Both the position numbers and the translations under genes were made by a program. DNA of 64,000 nt from NCBI RefSeq assembly GCF_024347495.1, contig NZ_AP025491.1, positions 248,001 through 312,000 on the forward strand, read 5' to 3'. Origin of the DNA: Vibrio gallaecicus. GTDB taxonomy: Bacteria; Pseudomonadota; Gammaproteobacteria; Enterobacterales; Vibrionaceae. The notes under the pieces are model-generated. The model was given only the letters and a program-made list of their open reading frames with translations, was not told where the DNA came from and did no database searches. This document shows positions 1-9,253 of the stretch, piece by piece. Each line of letters opens with the position of its first letter. Position 1 is the first letter of the stretch.

Positions 1-296
1 TGCTGTTTTACCTGCTGGTTAGTGCGGTGACCTTTTTTGTTTATGCTTTCGATGCTTCTGCTAATAAGAATAAGACTTGGCGAATTGATGACACTTTATT
101 TCATGCGTTATCGTTAATTGGTGGATGGTCCGGTGCTTTATTAGGGCAATGTATTTTCAACCATAAATATTCTGATAAAACGTTTGCCGTCATTTTCTGG
201 TGTACTGCCGCAATGAATTTTTTATTTTTTGTATGGACACTAACCGAGTCGGGAAGCAGACAGTTAGAGGTTATTCTAGGTTCATTATTGACCTAG
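1..296 (+). CDS. DUF1294 family membrane protein, 5' end missing
   Basis: The reading frame is open from the left edge (first full codon at position 3), so the gene starts outside the window. The visible part has two or three hydrophobic segments and the pattern typical of DUF1294: an aromatic-rich start with FVYAFDASANK, then WRIDD, LIGGWSGALLGQ and a later FNHKYSDKTF. In many gammaproteobacteria this domain is the C-terminal half of a protein with an N-terminal cold-shock domain; whether that half is present cannot be seen here. A GTG at 27 is only an internal codon in my reading. The biochemical function of the family is unknown. It is followed by a strong terminator shared with the opposite gene. 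Confidence 0.75.
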   Translation, partial: LFYLLVSAVTFFVYAFDASANKNKTWRIDDTLFHALSLIGGWSGALLGQCIFNHKYSDKTFAVIFWCTAAMNFLFFVWTLTESGSRQLEVILGSLLT

Positions 297-326
297 CGTA
301 GTGGTTAAGATTTATTTAAAGAATAG

Positions 327-354
327 AAAAGCCCCGAATGAATCGGGGCTTTTT
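327..354. terminator. Bidirectional intrinsic terminator
   Basis: A GCCCCGA / TCGGGGC stem with a 5-nt loop, with A residues on the left and T residues on the right. It sits between two convergent genes (the DUF1294 gene and the alcohol dehydrogenase) and can serve both. Confidence 0.85.
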
Positions 355-394
355 AGTTTAGCCAGGCTTTAGGTATCTAGAACCTAAGGCGTGA

Positions 395-1543
395 TTACAT
401 TGCTGCTTCGAAGATAGCTGAGATTTCTTCGTGCGTTGCTTGTTTAGGGTTAGTGAAACCACAAGCATCTTTAAGTGCGTTATCAGAAAGTGTTGGGATA
501 TCTTCTAGCTTAGCGCCAAGTTGTGCAATACCTGCAGGAATACCTACATCATTCGCTAATGCTACAATCGCGTCGATTGCTGCTTCTGCGCCTTTCTCTG
601 GAGACATACCTTCAATATCAACACCCATAGCTTTAGCTACATCAGCAAGACGCTCAGGGCAAACTTGCGCATTGTAGCGTTGTACGTGTGGAAGAAGAAT
701 TGCGTTACAAACACCGTGCGGAAGGTCGTAGAAGCCTCCTAGTTGGTGAGCCATTGCGTGAACATAACCTAAAGATGCATTGTTGAATGCCATACCAGCC
801 ATGAATTGTGCATAAGCCATTTGTTCACGAGCTTCAATGTCATCACCGTTGCTTACTGCTGTTCTTAAGTGTGCTTGAACAAGCTCAATAGCTTTGATTG
901 CTACAGCGTCTGTAATTGGTGTAGCAGCAATTGATACATAAGCTTCAACCGCATGTGTTAACGCATCCATACCTGTTGCAGCAGTCAAAGATGCAGGCTT
1001 AGCTAGCATTAGCTCAGGATCGTTTACAGAAACAAGCGGAGTTGTGTGCTTATCTACAATCGCCATTTTAATGTGACGATCTTCATCAGTGATGATGCAG
1101 AAGCGAGTCATTTCAGATGCAGTACCAGCTGTTGTATTGATAGCAATCAATGGCATCATTGGTTTTTCAGAAACGTCTACGCCTTCGTAGTCAGCAATGC
1201 TGCCACCATTTGAAGCGACAAGCGCGATACCTTTTGCACAGTCGTGCGGAGAACCACCGCCTAGAGAAATAACGAAATCACAGTCATTGTCTGTTAAAAG
1301 CTGTAGACCGTCACGAACGTTGCTCATTGTTGGGTTTGGTTGAGTGCCATCAAAAACAACGGCTTCTACATCGCGATCGCTAAGTAAATCTTGTACTTGT
1401 TTAACAACACCGATTTGGTTAAGAATTTTATCAGTTACGATAAGACCCTTTTTGAAGCCTTGAGACTGAATATTGTCTGCTGCGTCTTTCAGGCAACCAG
1501 CGCCCATTAAGTTTACTGTAGGGATATAAAATGCACTCGCCAT
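395..1543 (-). CDS. Iron-containing alcohol dehydrogenase (YiaY/AdhB type)
   Basis: Group III (Fe-dependent) NAD-linked alcohol dehydrogenase of 382 residues, the usual length. The N-terminal nucleotide-binding half carries [13 protein letters not shown] near residue 100; the C-terminal metal domain carries [24 protein letters not shown] and [13 protein letters not shown], which hold the Asp and His ligands of the family. The sequence is closest in memory to E. coli YiaY and Zymomonas AdhB, enzymes that interconvert ethanol and acetaldehyde or act on short 2-alkanols. The substrate in this organism is an inference. The ATG is preceded by GGAG about 9 nt upstream. It appears to be a single-gene unit ended by the terminator at 327-354. 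Confidence 0.9.
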   Translation of the reverse strand: MASAFYIPTVNLMGAGCLKDAADNIQSQGFKKGLIVTDKILNQIGVVKQVQDLLSDRDVEAVVFDGTQPNPTMSNVRDGLQLLTDNDCDFVISLGGGSPHDCAKGIALVASNGGSIADYEGVDVSEKPMMPLIAINTTAGTASEMTRFCIITDEDRHIKMAIVDKHTTPLVSVNDPELMLAKPASLTAATGMDALTHAVEAYVSIAATPITDAVAIKAIELVQAHLRTAVSNGDDIEAREQMAYAQFMAGMAFNNASLGYVHAMAHQLGGFYDLPHGVCNAILLPHVQRYNAQVCPERLADVAKAMGVDIEGMSPEKGAEAAIDAIVALANDVGIPAGIAQLGAKLEDIPTLSDNALKDACGFTNPKQATHEEISAIFEAAM

Positions 1544-1812
1544 GGGAATACTCCAAGTTAATTATGATTTTTTGTTGGGTTCATATTGGCGAGTTAAGGG
1601 CTTTGAATTCTTGATCTGAAGCAATTTTAAAAGATAACTAACACTTTATAGGTACAGGTTGTGATTGCGCGCATATAGCAATCGTTTTTATGGAAGTAAG
1701 TGATGTTTGTATAAATAAGGTGTGTATGTTTTATTTGATTATAAATGGAGCAATTCAGTCCGAAAGCTCCATTTAAGGTACAGGCGATTGTTTACTTTAT
1801 TCTTTTCAATAG

Positions 1813-1956
1813 TTATTTATCAGTGGTCTCAAGTACTTCATTATTCTCGTTTTGATCTTCATCAGATGAAAGTTCTGAGTTTCCTTCAGGTTCTTCATCG
1901 TAGTATTTAACTAAAAAAGGGGTCAGCATGACGGATGATGGTAAGAAGTGCTTCAT
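1813..1956 (-). CDS. Small protein of 47 residues, unknown function
   Basis: A short frame starting MKHFLPSSVMLTPFLV with a strong ribosome-binding site (GGAGG, 4 nt before the ATG at 1956). The frame stays open further upstream, but the Shine-Dalgarno supports this start. The first half is hydrophobic with two prolines; the second half is very acidic (EEPEGNSELSSDEDQNENN). This amphiphilic layout, a hydrophobic head and an acidic disordered tail, is coding-like, but I do not recognise the family. It stands alone between the alcohol dehydrogenase and yjjG. No function is proposed. Confidence 0.55.
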   Translation of the reverse strand: MKHFLPSSVMLTPFLVKYYDEEPEGNSELSSDEDQNENNEVLETTDK

Positions 1957-2204
1957 AAAACCTCCACTATAAGTAATAGAAAGTTGAGTGATAATACTTG
2001 TGCTTGTCACTATGGTAGTGTGCTCAAATTAAGAAGGCTTTGCGGCGCATCATAGCTTTCTTGGCTAGCTCAATTATGTTTCATAATTACTAACAAGATC
2101 ACAGCATCAATGATTAACTTTAACTAAAGGTGGTGCATATCCGATTTAGTTTTACGAATCTTGAAAATGTGTTTAGAGTTGCGCCAAAAAATTAGGAATG
2201 ATTT

Positions 2205-2882
2205 ATGAAATACGATTGGATTTTCTTTGACGCGGATGAGACCTTGTTTCACTTTGACTCTTTTAGAGGTTTGGCGCTGATGTTTTCACGCTTTGGTATA
2301 GAGTTTGGCAAATCAGAGTTTGCTGAATACCAAAAAGTTAATTTGCCTTTGTGGGTTGATTATCAAGACGGTCGTATTACTGCAGAAGAATTGAAGCATA
2401 CCCGTTTTGTGTCTTGGGCTGAAAAGCTTGAAACCACCACTGCAACACTAAACAGTGCGTTTTTAGAAGCGATGGCGGATATCTGTACATTGTTACCTGG
2501 AGCAAAAGAGTTAATGAATGCGCTGCACGGCAAAGTAAACATGGGCATCATAACCAATGGTTTTACAGAGCTTCAGGCAATTCGTTTAGAGCGCACTGGG
2601 ATGACAGACTACTTTAAGCATGTAGTGATTTCAGAAGAAGTAGGTATTGCTAAGCCTGATTTTGGCATTTTTGACCACACTCATAAGATGATTGGCTCAC
2701 CAGATAAAGCCAAAATGCTAATGGTTGGAGATAATCCACATTCCGATATTTTAGGCGGTATTGATTTTGGCATTGAAACTTGTTGGCTGAATGTAAACCA
2801 AAAAGAAACGCCAGAAGGTGTAACGCCTCACTATCAGGTTTCTTCTTTAAAAGAACTACAACAGTTACTGGTGAAGAGCTGA
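2205..2882 (+). CDS. yjjG: Pyrimidine 5'-nucleotidase YjjG (HAD family)
   Basis: A 225-residue HAD-superfamily phosphatase matching YjjG, which dephosphorylates dUMP, dTMP and UMP and helps to clear non-canonical pyrimidine nucleotides. HAD motif I is FFDADETLF near the N-terminus (nucleophile Asp and acid/base Asp), motif II is IITNGF, motif III Lys lies in GIAKPDFGIFD, and motif IV is MVGDNPHSDILGG. The helical cap lies between motifs I and II, as in subfamily IA. The ATG is preceded by AGGA. It is monocistronic, convergent with the GGDEF gene that follows. Family assignment is firm; substrate preference is from family knowledge. Confidence 0.92.
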   Translation: MKYDWIFFDADETLFHFDSFRGLALMFSRFGIEFGKSEFAEYQKVNLPLWVDYQDGRITAEELKHTRFVSWAEKLETTTATLNSAFLEAMADICTLLPGAKELMNALHGKVNMGIITNGFTELQAIRLERTGMTDYFKHVVISEEVGIAKPDFGIFDHTHKMIGSPDKAKMLMVGDNPHSDILGGIDFGIETCWLNVNQKETPEGVTPHYQVSSLKELQQLLVKS

Positions 2883-2987
2883 TTAAACTGGCTAAACATT
2901 TATGGGTGTGAGGTCGATTAGATAAATTATTGGTTTGAGTGATGAAAGAGGGTGGGTCTTGAACTTGCCCTTTAAATCCCCAAGCCT

Positions 2988-5150
2988 TTAAATAAAGGGA
3001 ATGGTAGGTAGCGAAGTCATTTTAGCTGAGTTAGGTGTGATTTTTTTAATAAGAACACCGTTTCTCCCCTTGGCTTTGACGCTATATAGAGCCTCGTCTG
3101 CTCGCTGAATTAACTCTGAATCGAGTAGGGTGTTTTTAAAGTCACTTTCAAACCTTGCACCGCCAATTGATAGAGTAATTCGATCACTACATTTTGAAGA
3201 ATTATGTTCAATGTTGAGGCTGTGCAATTCAGCCTGAAGCTGACTTATTTTCTTTTCTATTTCTTGAAGCTTTAAACACTCCGTAAGAATCAAAAACTCG
3301 TCCCCTCCATATCGAAAAACTTTACATGTTTCACTTGAAAACGTAGTGCGTAGCAGGTGAGCTAAAGCCAGCAGTACTTCATCTCCTCGAATATGACCAT
3401 AACTATCATTAAATTGCTTGTAATAGTCGATATCAATCAGCAGTACAGCAAGCTGGTTCGATGTTCTTGCGCACTCTTGTAAATTCTTGATAGAGGATGC
3501 AAGTGAAACACGGTTATATAAACCAGTAAGAGGATCTAAATTGACAAGATTATTGAGTTCTTTTTTCTGTTCTTCTAACTGTTTTTTGTGCTGTTTATTT
3601 TGTAAATCAACCGCGATATAAGAGCAAAGGTGCTTAATTAAAGACACATGGTAATCTTGGTAAGCGTGACGAAGATGGCTTTGGATTGTTAATATTCCCA
3701 AAATCTTGTCATCTAGAGTGAGTGGGATCATCATTATCGAAGGGTAATCTTCTTCTGTTGTGCCAACAAAAGCGTTAGCAGTGGGTTTTCCACTCAGAAG
3801 GTTTTGTAAAATAGCGGGTGAAAAGTGCCCATGAACGAAAGTTGATTTATTCTTAATGCAATAAGTACTTAAGGTTGATTCATCTTCACAATTGATCGAA
3901 AAAGGGTCGAGAAGCTGACCTAAATCGATGAATTGGTTGTATTGTATTTGTTTTTTTTCTTCGTTATAAAGCCCAAGAGCTAGGCAGTCCACGCTCATTA
4001 TCTTACCTAGATCTTTATTTAATCTAAAAGCCATATCTGTCAGGTTGTTATGCGACCCTAAGTATTCACCAAATGATGAAATTAGCTTTAGGTTGTTTGC
4101 TAGAGATTGGGCATCTTCCAGCTTTGGTCGTTCTGAATGCAGTTGGTATAATTGAGAAATCGACTCATTAATACTCTCTGTATGTATAACAATTGCTTTA
4201 GATTGTAATTCTAGTGCGTGTTCGTATATGTCACAGCGGTGATCTAGGTCTTCAGTTCTACGACCCACAGCTTTTAGTATCTCTGCAAAGTCTCGCATTA
4301 AGTTTGCGCTTCCGTACTCATAAGCGAGCGAGATCGCTTTTGATAGATACGAGTGTATGACATCAAAGCGTTGATGCTTAGAAGCACAGCGGCAGTATTC
4401 GTGCAGTGAATCTAGCAGGTAAATGTTGTCATTTAACTTTTCAGCACTATCAATTGCCACCTTGAATTGTTCGAGTGATTCATCAATTTCCCCTAAGATC
4501 TCAAGATGTGCACCGTAGGCATTACCATAGAAGAAACTGCCAAGTAAATTAGGATTTTGGCTTAAATGCTGACGGTACTGGGCGAATTGCTGCTCTGCTA
4601 TGTCATATCTACCTAACTTAGTATTGCTGTAAGCTAAATTCGTCAGGATAGGCTTCGTCGCAATATTTTCGTTTTGATCACAAGTTTCCCAAGATAGTTC
4701 ACAGTAAGAGTGGGCTTTAGAGTAATCATGCGTTTCTAGAAAGATGTAACCAAGATTGCCGTATATACGAGCGGCTAACTTTATGCTGTCAAGGTAGGTG
4801 CACTCAGTCGCTTGAGTCAGCGCTACAATAGCTTCTGCGTAATTACCCGCGCGAACCAGAGCAATACCGACACCATAATCAATATAGTATTTGAGCGCGA
4901 TAGATGGAGATGCGGCAGACTTGTGTTTTGCCTCAGCTAATTGCACAAGTGACTCTTGAAGTCGACCTTGCTTAAGCATCAAGAAGCCATGAATAAAGAA
5001 TTTAACGGCACTTGGAATGGTTTCGTCTAAACGAATAGCAGCGTCTTCGATCTCTTGCCTAATGATCATAATATCATTTGGGCTAGGAGCTTCGATTACA
5101 TTAATTAATCGAACATCCAAATAGTGAGTAAAGCTCTTTGCATAATTCAT
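2988..5150 (-). CDS. TPR-GAF-GGDEF diguanylate cyclase
   Basis: A 720-residue cytoplasmic signalling protein with no clear membrane segment. Residues about 50-330 are tetratricopeptide-like helical repeats (for example YGNLGYIFLETHDYSKAHSYCELSW), about 365-520 look like a GAF sensor domain, a coiled coil follows (QNKQHKKQLEEQKKELNNL), and the last 170 residues are a GGDEF domain with an intact GGDEF at about 615. It should therefore make c-di-GMP. The RxxD inhibitory site just upstream of GGDEF is absent (SETC at that place), so product inhibition through the I-site is not expected. Ligand and partners are unknown. It is divergent from yddG with about 145 bp between the genes. Confidence 0.88.
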   Translation of the reverse strand: MNYAKSFTHYLDVRLINVIEAPSPNDIMIIRQEIEDAAIRLDETIPSAVKFFIHGFLMLKQGRLQESLVQLAEAKHKSAASPSIALKYYIDYGVGIALVRAGNYAEAIVALTQATECTYLDSIKLAARIYGNLGYIFLETHDYSKAHSYCELSWETCDQNENIATKPILTNLAYSNTKLGRYDIAEQQFAQYRQHLSQNPNLLGSFFYGNAYGAHLEILGEIDESLEQFKVAIDSAEKLNDNIYLLDSLHEYCRCASKHQRFDVIHSYLSKAISLAYEYGSANLMRDFAEILKAVGRRTEDLDHRCDIYEHALELQSKAIVIHTESINESISQLYQLHSERPKLEDAQSLANNLKLISSFGEYLGSHNNLTDMAFRLNKDLGKIMSVDCLALGLYNEEKKQIQYNQFIDLGQLLDPFSINCEDESTLSTYCIKNKSTFVHGHFSPAILQNLLSGKPTANAFVGTTEEDYPSIMMIPLTLDDKILGILTIQSHLRHAYQDYHVSLIKHLCSYIAVDLQNKQHKKQLEEQKKELNNLVNLDPLTGLYNRVSLASSIKNLQECARTSNQLAVLLIDIDYYKQFNDSYGHIRGDEVLLALAHLLRTTFSSETCKVFRYGGDEFLILTECLKLQEIEKKISQLQAELHSLNIEHNSSKCSDRITLSIGGARFESDFKNTLLDSELIQRADEALYSVKAKGRNGVLIKKITPNSAKMTSLPTIPFI

Positions 5151-5295
5151 GGAGACAGATACCTAAAGTTAAGTCTTTATATTGTACGAAGTATTGTTAA
5201 GTCTTTAAAGTAAAATGTATCAATTTGTAATCAGCTCGGTATCATCATCTGAATTAATAACCTATTGCAGTGGTTTTACTTAGGAAAGGAAGTTT

Positions 5296-6225
5296 ATGTT
5301 ACATACTCATCGGTATAGCTTATATGGCTGTATAGCAATTTTACTATGGAGTTGCTTAATGGCGCTTTCACGTAGCGTCTCTGAACAGTTAGGTCCCATT
5401 GGTGGTGCTGCCTCGCTTTATACTGTGAGTTCAATTCTGCTCGTACTTATTATGGGTATTCCTAAACTGTCGAAGTTTTCAAAGTCATACCTATTGATTG
5501 GTGGTGCACTATTCGTTTGTTACGAAATCTTCTTATCACTGGCATTAGGCATGGCAAATAGCCGTCACCAGGCTATTGAAATGGCGGTTATTAATTACTT
5601 ATGGCCAGCGATGACCGTATTAGTCGCTGTTATTCTGAGTAAGAAGAAAACCAACCTTTTAGTCTATCCTAGTATCGTGCTTGCCTTTTTCGGTGTGGCA
5701 TGGAGCATTAGTGGCGATCAAGGTTTATCGGTCAGTCAGATTAGCGCGAATATTGCGACAAACCCTGTGACTTATTCCATGGCGTTTTTCGGTGCGATAA
5801 TTTGGGCAATTTACTGCAACTACACACAAAAAGTAGCCAATGGTGAAAATGCGATCACTTTATTCTTTATTGCCACGGCTGTGACTTTATGGATTCAATA
5901 CGCATTAAGTAATGAAACTGGCATGACATACACTCTAGGGGCAAGTCTTGATTTGTTCTTAGCGGGCGTTGTGATGGGAGCGGGATACGCTCTTTGGAAT
6001 ATGGCGATTCTAGGTGGGAACATGGTGCTATTGGCAACGATGTCTTATTTCACTCCAATTTTTTCGACCCTGTTTTCGTCTCTGATTTTGGGACTAACGT
6101 TGAGTACCACTTTTTGGCAGGGTGTGGTGATGGTGACAATCGGTTCGATAGCCTGCTGGTGGGTAACGAGAGAGAAAGCGGGATCCAGCGAAGCTGTTGG
6201 TCAAATTGAAAAAGTAGAAGGTTAG
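5296..6225 (+). CDS. yddG: Aromatic amino acid exporter YddG (DMT/EamA)
   Basis: A 309-residue inner-membrane protein with about ten transmembrane segments, the drug/metabolite transporter layout. The N-terminal stretch with LLWSCLMALSRSVSEQLGP and the LALGMANSRHQAIEMAVINY region match YddG, which exports phenylalanine, tyrosine, tryptophan and related compounds. AAGGAAG precedes the ATG. A 10-bp inverted repeat overlaps the stop codon (arms at 6213-6222 and 6236-6245) but lacks a T tract, so it is at best a weak terminator. The neighbouring genes do not form an operon with it. Family call is firm; substrates are from characterised homologues. Confidence 0.9.
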   Translation: MLHTHRYSLYGCIAILLWSCLMALSRSVSEQLGPIGGAASLYTVSSILLVLIMGIPKLSKFSKSYLLIGGALFVCYEIFLSLALGMANSRHQAIEMAVINYLWPAMTVLVAVILSKKKTNLLVYPSIVLAFFGVAWSISGDQGLSVSQISANIATNPVTYSMAFFGAIIWAIYCNYTQKVANGENAITLFFIATAVTLWIQYALSNETGMTYTLGASLDLFLAGVVMGAGYALWNMAILGGNMVLLATMSYFTPIFSTLFSSLILGLTLSTTFWQGVVMVTIGSIACWWVTREKAGSSEAVGQIEKVEG

Positions 6226-6339
6226 CTATCGAATGACCTTCTACTATGTTGATACCGATTCAATGGTGATTACATAGCAGAAGGCATCTATAAAGGTGTA
6301 TTAGCTTGCGATGCTGATTATCTCGCAATAAAGATTATA

Positions 6340-7236
6340 TTAACTCGCGATGTTCAAGTTTAATTGCAGCTCATACGGGAGTTTAGATAATCTGCGCTTT
6401 AATTTGCGTCGAGTGCGTTCTAAATCATCGACTGCAATGGTATGGGAGTTATCAGAGTGAACATCCACATTGATACGAAGCTCTTGCCCGACTTTTGTAA
6501 CGCCAGTGAGTTCTAAACCTTGGTCCGCTTCTTTATCTACTGCATTCACGTTTTGGTCTACTTTGTCACAAATCTCTTGTGTCGCAGACATCATTAACAA
6601 TTCACGCATGGCTTCTTTCAGCATGTTGAATGGAACTTTGATGAAGTAAAAAGACATCAACAACATCATCATTGGGTCAGCATAAACTGCATACCCAGCA
6701 AGTGGTGACCATGTCATCCCCCAAGCCATTACAAAACCAGCCGTTACTGCAACGCTTAATAGTGTATCCATCTGCCATTGTTTAGATTCAGCTTCAATGA
6801 GGCCTGAAGAAAAGTGGCGACTCTTACGTGCGATATACCACCATGCATAGCTGCAGCCAATAACGTTTACTACTCCGAACAAGGTTGCGATTGAAGCGTC
6901 CACTTCACGGCCACCTGTAAATAATGCTTCTATTGCCGAGTAGAGCGAATAGCCGACAACCAGTAAAATCACAATGGCTTTAATCGCGATGACTATAGGT
7001 TCAATAATTGCTTTACCGAAAGGGAATTCAGATTGTGAAGGGCGATTAATATAGCGAGAAGCAGCTAGTGACAATAAAGTTAACAGTAAACTGATTAATG
7101 AATAGACACCATCAAATACTATGACCAGAGAGCCAACCATTAACCCTAATATCAACCCACCGCCAGCAAAGCCAGAAGCTAAAAGGGCTGAGAAGATTAA
7201 GACACGGTTTTCGTTTTGGCTTTTCCTGTCACACAT
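6340..7236 (-). CDS. Cation diffusion facilitator family protein with altered metal site
   Basis: A 298-residue inner-membrane protein with about six membrane segments followed by a cytoplasmic ferredoxin-like domain of about 85 residues, the CDF architecture. The family normally has a DxxxD pair in TM2 and HxxxD in TM5. Here TM2 reads FDGVYSLIS (Asp then Ser) and TM5 reads QWQMD (Gln then Asp), so two of the four expected ligands are replaced. The conserved post-TM2 motif is also changed (FPFGKAIIEP instead of the usual HPFGHGK-like pattern). It may move a different cation, or have lost Zn-type transport. It lies alone in the same orientation as the LysR gene upstream. Confidence 0.82.
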   Translation of the reverse strand: MCDRKSQNENRVLIFSALLASGFAGGGLILGLMVGSLVIVFDGVYSLISLLLTLLSLAASRYINRPSQSEFPFGKAIIEPIVIAIKAIVILLVVGYSLYSAIEALFTGGREVDASIATLFGVVNVIGCSYAWWYIARKSRHFSSGLIEAESKQWQMDTLLSVAVTAGFVMAWGMTWSPLAGYAVYADPMMMLLMSFYFIKVPFNMLKEAMRELLMMSATQEICDKVDQNVNAVDKEADQGLELTGVTKVGQELRINVDVHSDNSHTIAVDDLERTRRKLKRRLSKLPYELQLNLNIAS

Positions 7237-7414
7237 GATGTTTTCCTGATGCTCTTGATAACTTCATTGTTCTCAGAACAGCGTGGTTTTACAAACTTTA
7301 TCTGTGTGTTAGATAGGTTAAAGAATTGATATTTATTCTTATTTTAATAATTTCAATGTGTTAGTGATTATTTTACCTGTCAATATATTTGACTGTGACT
7401 GATTTATGTCCAAT

Positions 7415-8293
7415 CTAGAAGTCAAATAAGTAATCGCTGAGTTTATCTGCAAGCCAACTCATCCCCGGGTGTTCTGTCATACCTGCTGCAATAAACATGC
7501 AGTAATCTTCTTGATCAAGACCGTAGGTATGTTTGATCACCGCCAGTTTTTGTTGGCGAAGAAGGTGGCGAATTAAAGGTTCAGGTAATACGCCCCATGC
7601 ATCATCACGAAGAATGGTATCTAGCATGTAATCAAAGCTAGAAAAGCCGATGTAGCGACGTGAAAACGGTTCCAACTCTGGGTTATCTTTCTCGTTCAAA
7701 TACACCATAGTGGCTTGCATAGCATTTCGCAGATCTTCGTCCGAAACTCGGCGCATAGCACTGAGAGGGTGTTCTTTATTGCACACCGACATCATGCGAA
7801 TCTTACCTAGTGGGTTATAGATCATTTTTGGGTCATCAACTCGTTCGTAGTCGACTCCGAAAGCGAAATCGACTTGTTGAGTTTCAACGAGGTTGGCGAG
7901 ATCACCGCTAGAAGCCAGTACAAAGTTAAATGAAGTTGAAGGGTAACGGCTGTTTAGTGTGTGAGACAAATCTTGCCACATTTCATCAGGGAGGGAGTCA
8001 TCTCTGGCTATCCAAATCTCCGCATTAAATTCGGCAGAAGCTTGTGAACATGTTTGCTTGATTCGAGCTGCAATAGCAAGCATGCCCTCACAATCTTTAT
8101 AGATGGCTTTACCCGCCTCGGATAATTCTACGTGGTTACCACTTCGAATAAACAACTCAACGTCTAAGTCTTTTTCAAGTGCTTTGATCGACATGCTTAA
8201 CTTGGTTCGGTTACATTCTAGCTGGCGAGCAGCTTCTGAAACTGAGCCTAAATCGGCTATTGAACAGAATGCTTGAATTTGAGAGAGGTTCAT
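7415..8293 (-). CDS. LysR-family transcriptional regulator
   Basis: A 292-residue LysR-type regulator. The N-terminal winged helix-turn-helix is clear (SVSEAARQLECNRTKLSMSIKALEKDL), followed by an effector-binding domain with alternating beta strands (about residues 90-290). The helix sequence ECNRTKLSMSIK departs from the common VSQPAVSRQI form. It is divergent from the methyltransferase gene, so that gene is a possible target, but no clear dyad operator was picked out. Ligand unknown. Confidence 0.88.
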   Translation of the reverse strand: MNLSQIQAFCSIADLGSVSEAARQLECNRTKLSMSIKALEKDLDVELFIRSGNHVELSEAGKAIYKDCEGMLAIAARIKQTCSQASAEFNAEIWIARDDSLPDEMWQDLSHTLNSRYPSTSFNFVLASSGDLANLVETQQVDFAFGVDYERVDDPKMIYNPLGKIRMMSVCNKEHPLSAMRRVSDEDLRNAMQATMVYLNEKDNPELEPFSRRYIGFSSFDYMLDTILRDDAWGVLPEPLIRHLLRQQKLAVIKHTYGLDQEDYCMFIAAGMTEHPGMSWLADKLSDYLFDF

Positions 8294-8454
8294 TTCACTT
8301 CCGAGTGGGATTGAGTTCGTGAGACATAATACGAATATTGTGCTGACTATCTTAGAATTAGTCCATCATTGAGTGATAAGTCTATGACGAATTGATGGAT
8401 TTAGTTTACTCTGATGAAGTTCCGAATCTACAAGAAGTAACGATGGAGGCCATG

Positions 8455-9054
8455 ATGGCGAATGAATGGGACGAATACGCACCTAATTGGGAAAAAGACC
8501 AAACAACAGGCGTGTTCGCACAATCAGTTTTTGAACAGCTCACGCAGTTGGTTGATCTAGAGGGAACTCGTGTTCTTGATTTTGGTTGTGGTACTGGGTT
8601 ACTCAGCCAAAAAGTATCCCCTTTAGCAAAAGAGATCATCGCGATGGATATCTCTGAAGCAATGATTGAAGAACTGGATAAAAAAGAGCTAGAGAATGTT
8701 GAGCCTGTCGTGGATTATCTTTCTCGAGGTTTAGCCGCTCAGCACCCTGCATTTAGACATCAATTCGATGTAGTTGTCGCTTCTTCAGTGTGTGGCTTTG
8801 TTCCGAACTTGCAAGATACCGTAAGTTTAATTTACACATTACTTGAAGAAGACGGTTCATTTATCCACTGGGATTGGTGTGTTGAAAGTGATGATGAAGA
8901 GTTTGGTTTGACGATAGAGCGCTCTGAAAGCGTATTATTAGCGGCTGGCTTTTCTTCTGTTGTAGTGTCTACACCATTTTCAATTGATACACCTAAAGGT
9001 ACTTTCTCGGTATTAATGGGTGTCGGTAAAAAGTCTTCATTACCCAATTTATGA
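8455..9054 (+). CDS. Class I SAM-dependent methyltransferase
   Basis: A methyltransferase of 199 residues from the chosen start (MANEWDEYAPNWEKD). I prefer the ATG at 8455 because TGGAGG lies 5 nt before it; an open frame continues upstream to a TTG at 8392, which would add 21 residues without a good ribosome-binding site. Motif I is VLDFGCGTGLLS, followed by the acidic end of strand 2 in IAMDIS and motif IV near FDVVVASSVCGFV. This is the Methyltransf_11/25 pattern of small-molecule methyltransferases. The substrate cannot be told. It is divergent from a LysR gene and followed by a long hairpin. Confidence 0.83.
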   Translation: MANEWDEYAPNWEKDQTTGVFAQSVFEQLTQLVDLEGTRVLDFGCGTGLLSQKVSPLAKEIIAMDISEAMIEELDKKELENVEPVVDYLSRGLAAQHPAFRHQFDVVVASSVCGFVPNLQDTVSLIYTLLEEDGSFIHWDWCVESDDEEFGLTIERSESVLLAAGFSSVVVSTPFSIDTPKGTFSVLMGVGKKSSLPNL

Positions 9055-9134
9055 CAATATGATGAGTGCGTGATAGTAGGCTCTGAAAGTTCTCAACATA
9101 CGCTCACCTGATAGATATTGATAAATATATTACC

Positions 9135-9180
9135 ACAAAGGGTATGTTTCCATTATGGAAATGTACCCTTTGTTTTATTT
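9135..9180 (+). terminator. Long inverted repeat with T-rich tail
   Basis: Two 19-bp arms (9135-9153 and 9155-9173) match at 17 positions and almost touch, giving a very long hairpin followed by TTTTATTT. It is likely the terminator of the methyltransferase gene, although it also lies about 80 bp before yjjI and could act on that transcript if the yjjI promoter lies upstream of it. Confidence 0.65.
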
Positions 9181-9253
9181 CATTAGTGGAAAGGCATTTC
9201 ACCACCTAAAATAAGCCCATAACGTATCTCTTTCTAGGTAAAAGGGTTTATTC

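Noticed and set aside
6213..6245. 10-bp inverted repeat at the end of yddG as terminator
   Set aside because: Good stem but no T tract on either side.
9118..9131. FNR-like site before yjjI (TTGAT-N4-ATATT)
   Set aside because: Only one half matches the TTGAT-N4-ATCAA consensus; an anaerobic promoter is plausible but this site is too weak to report.
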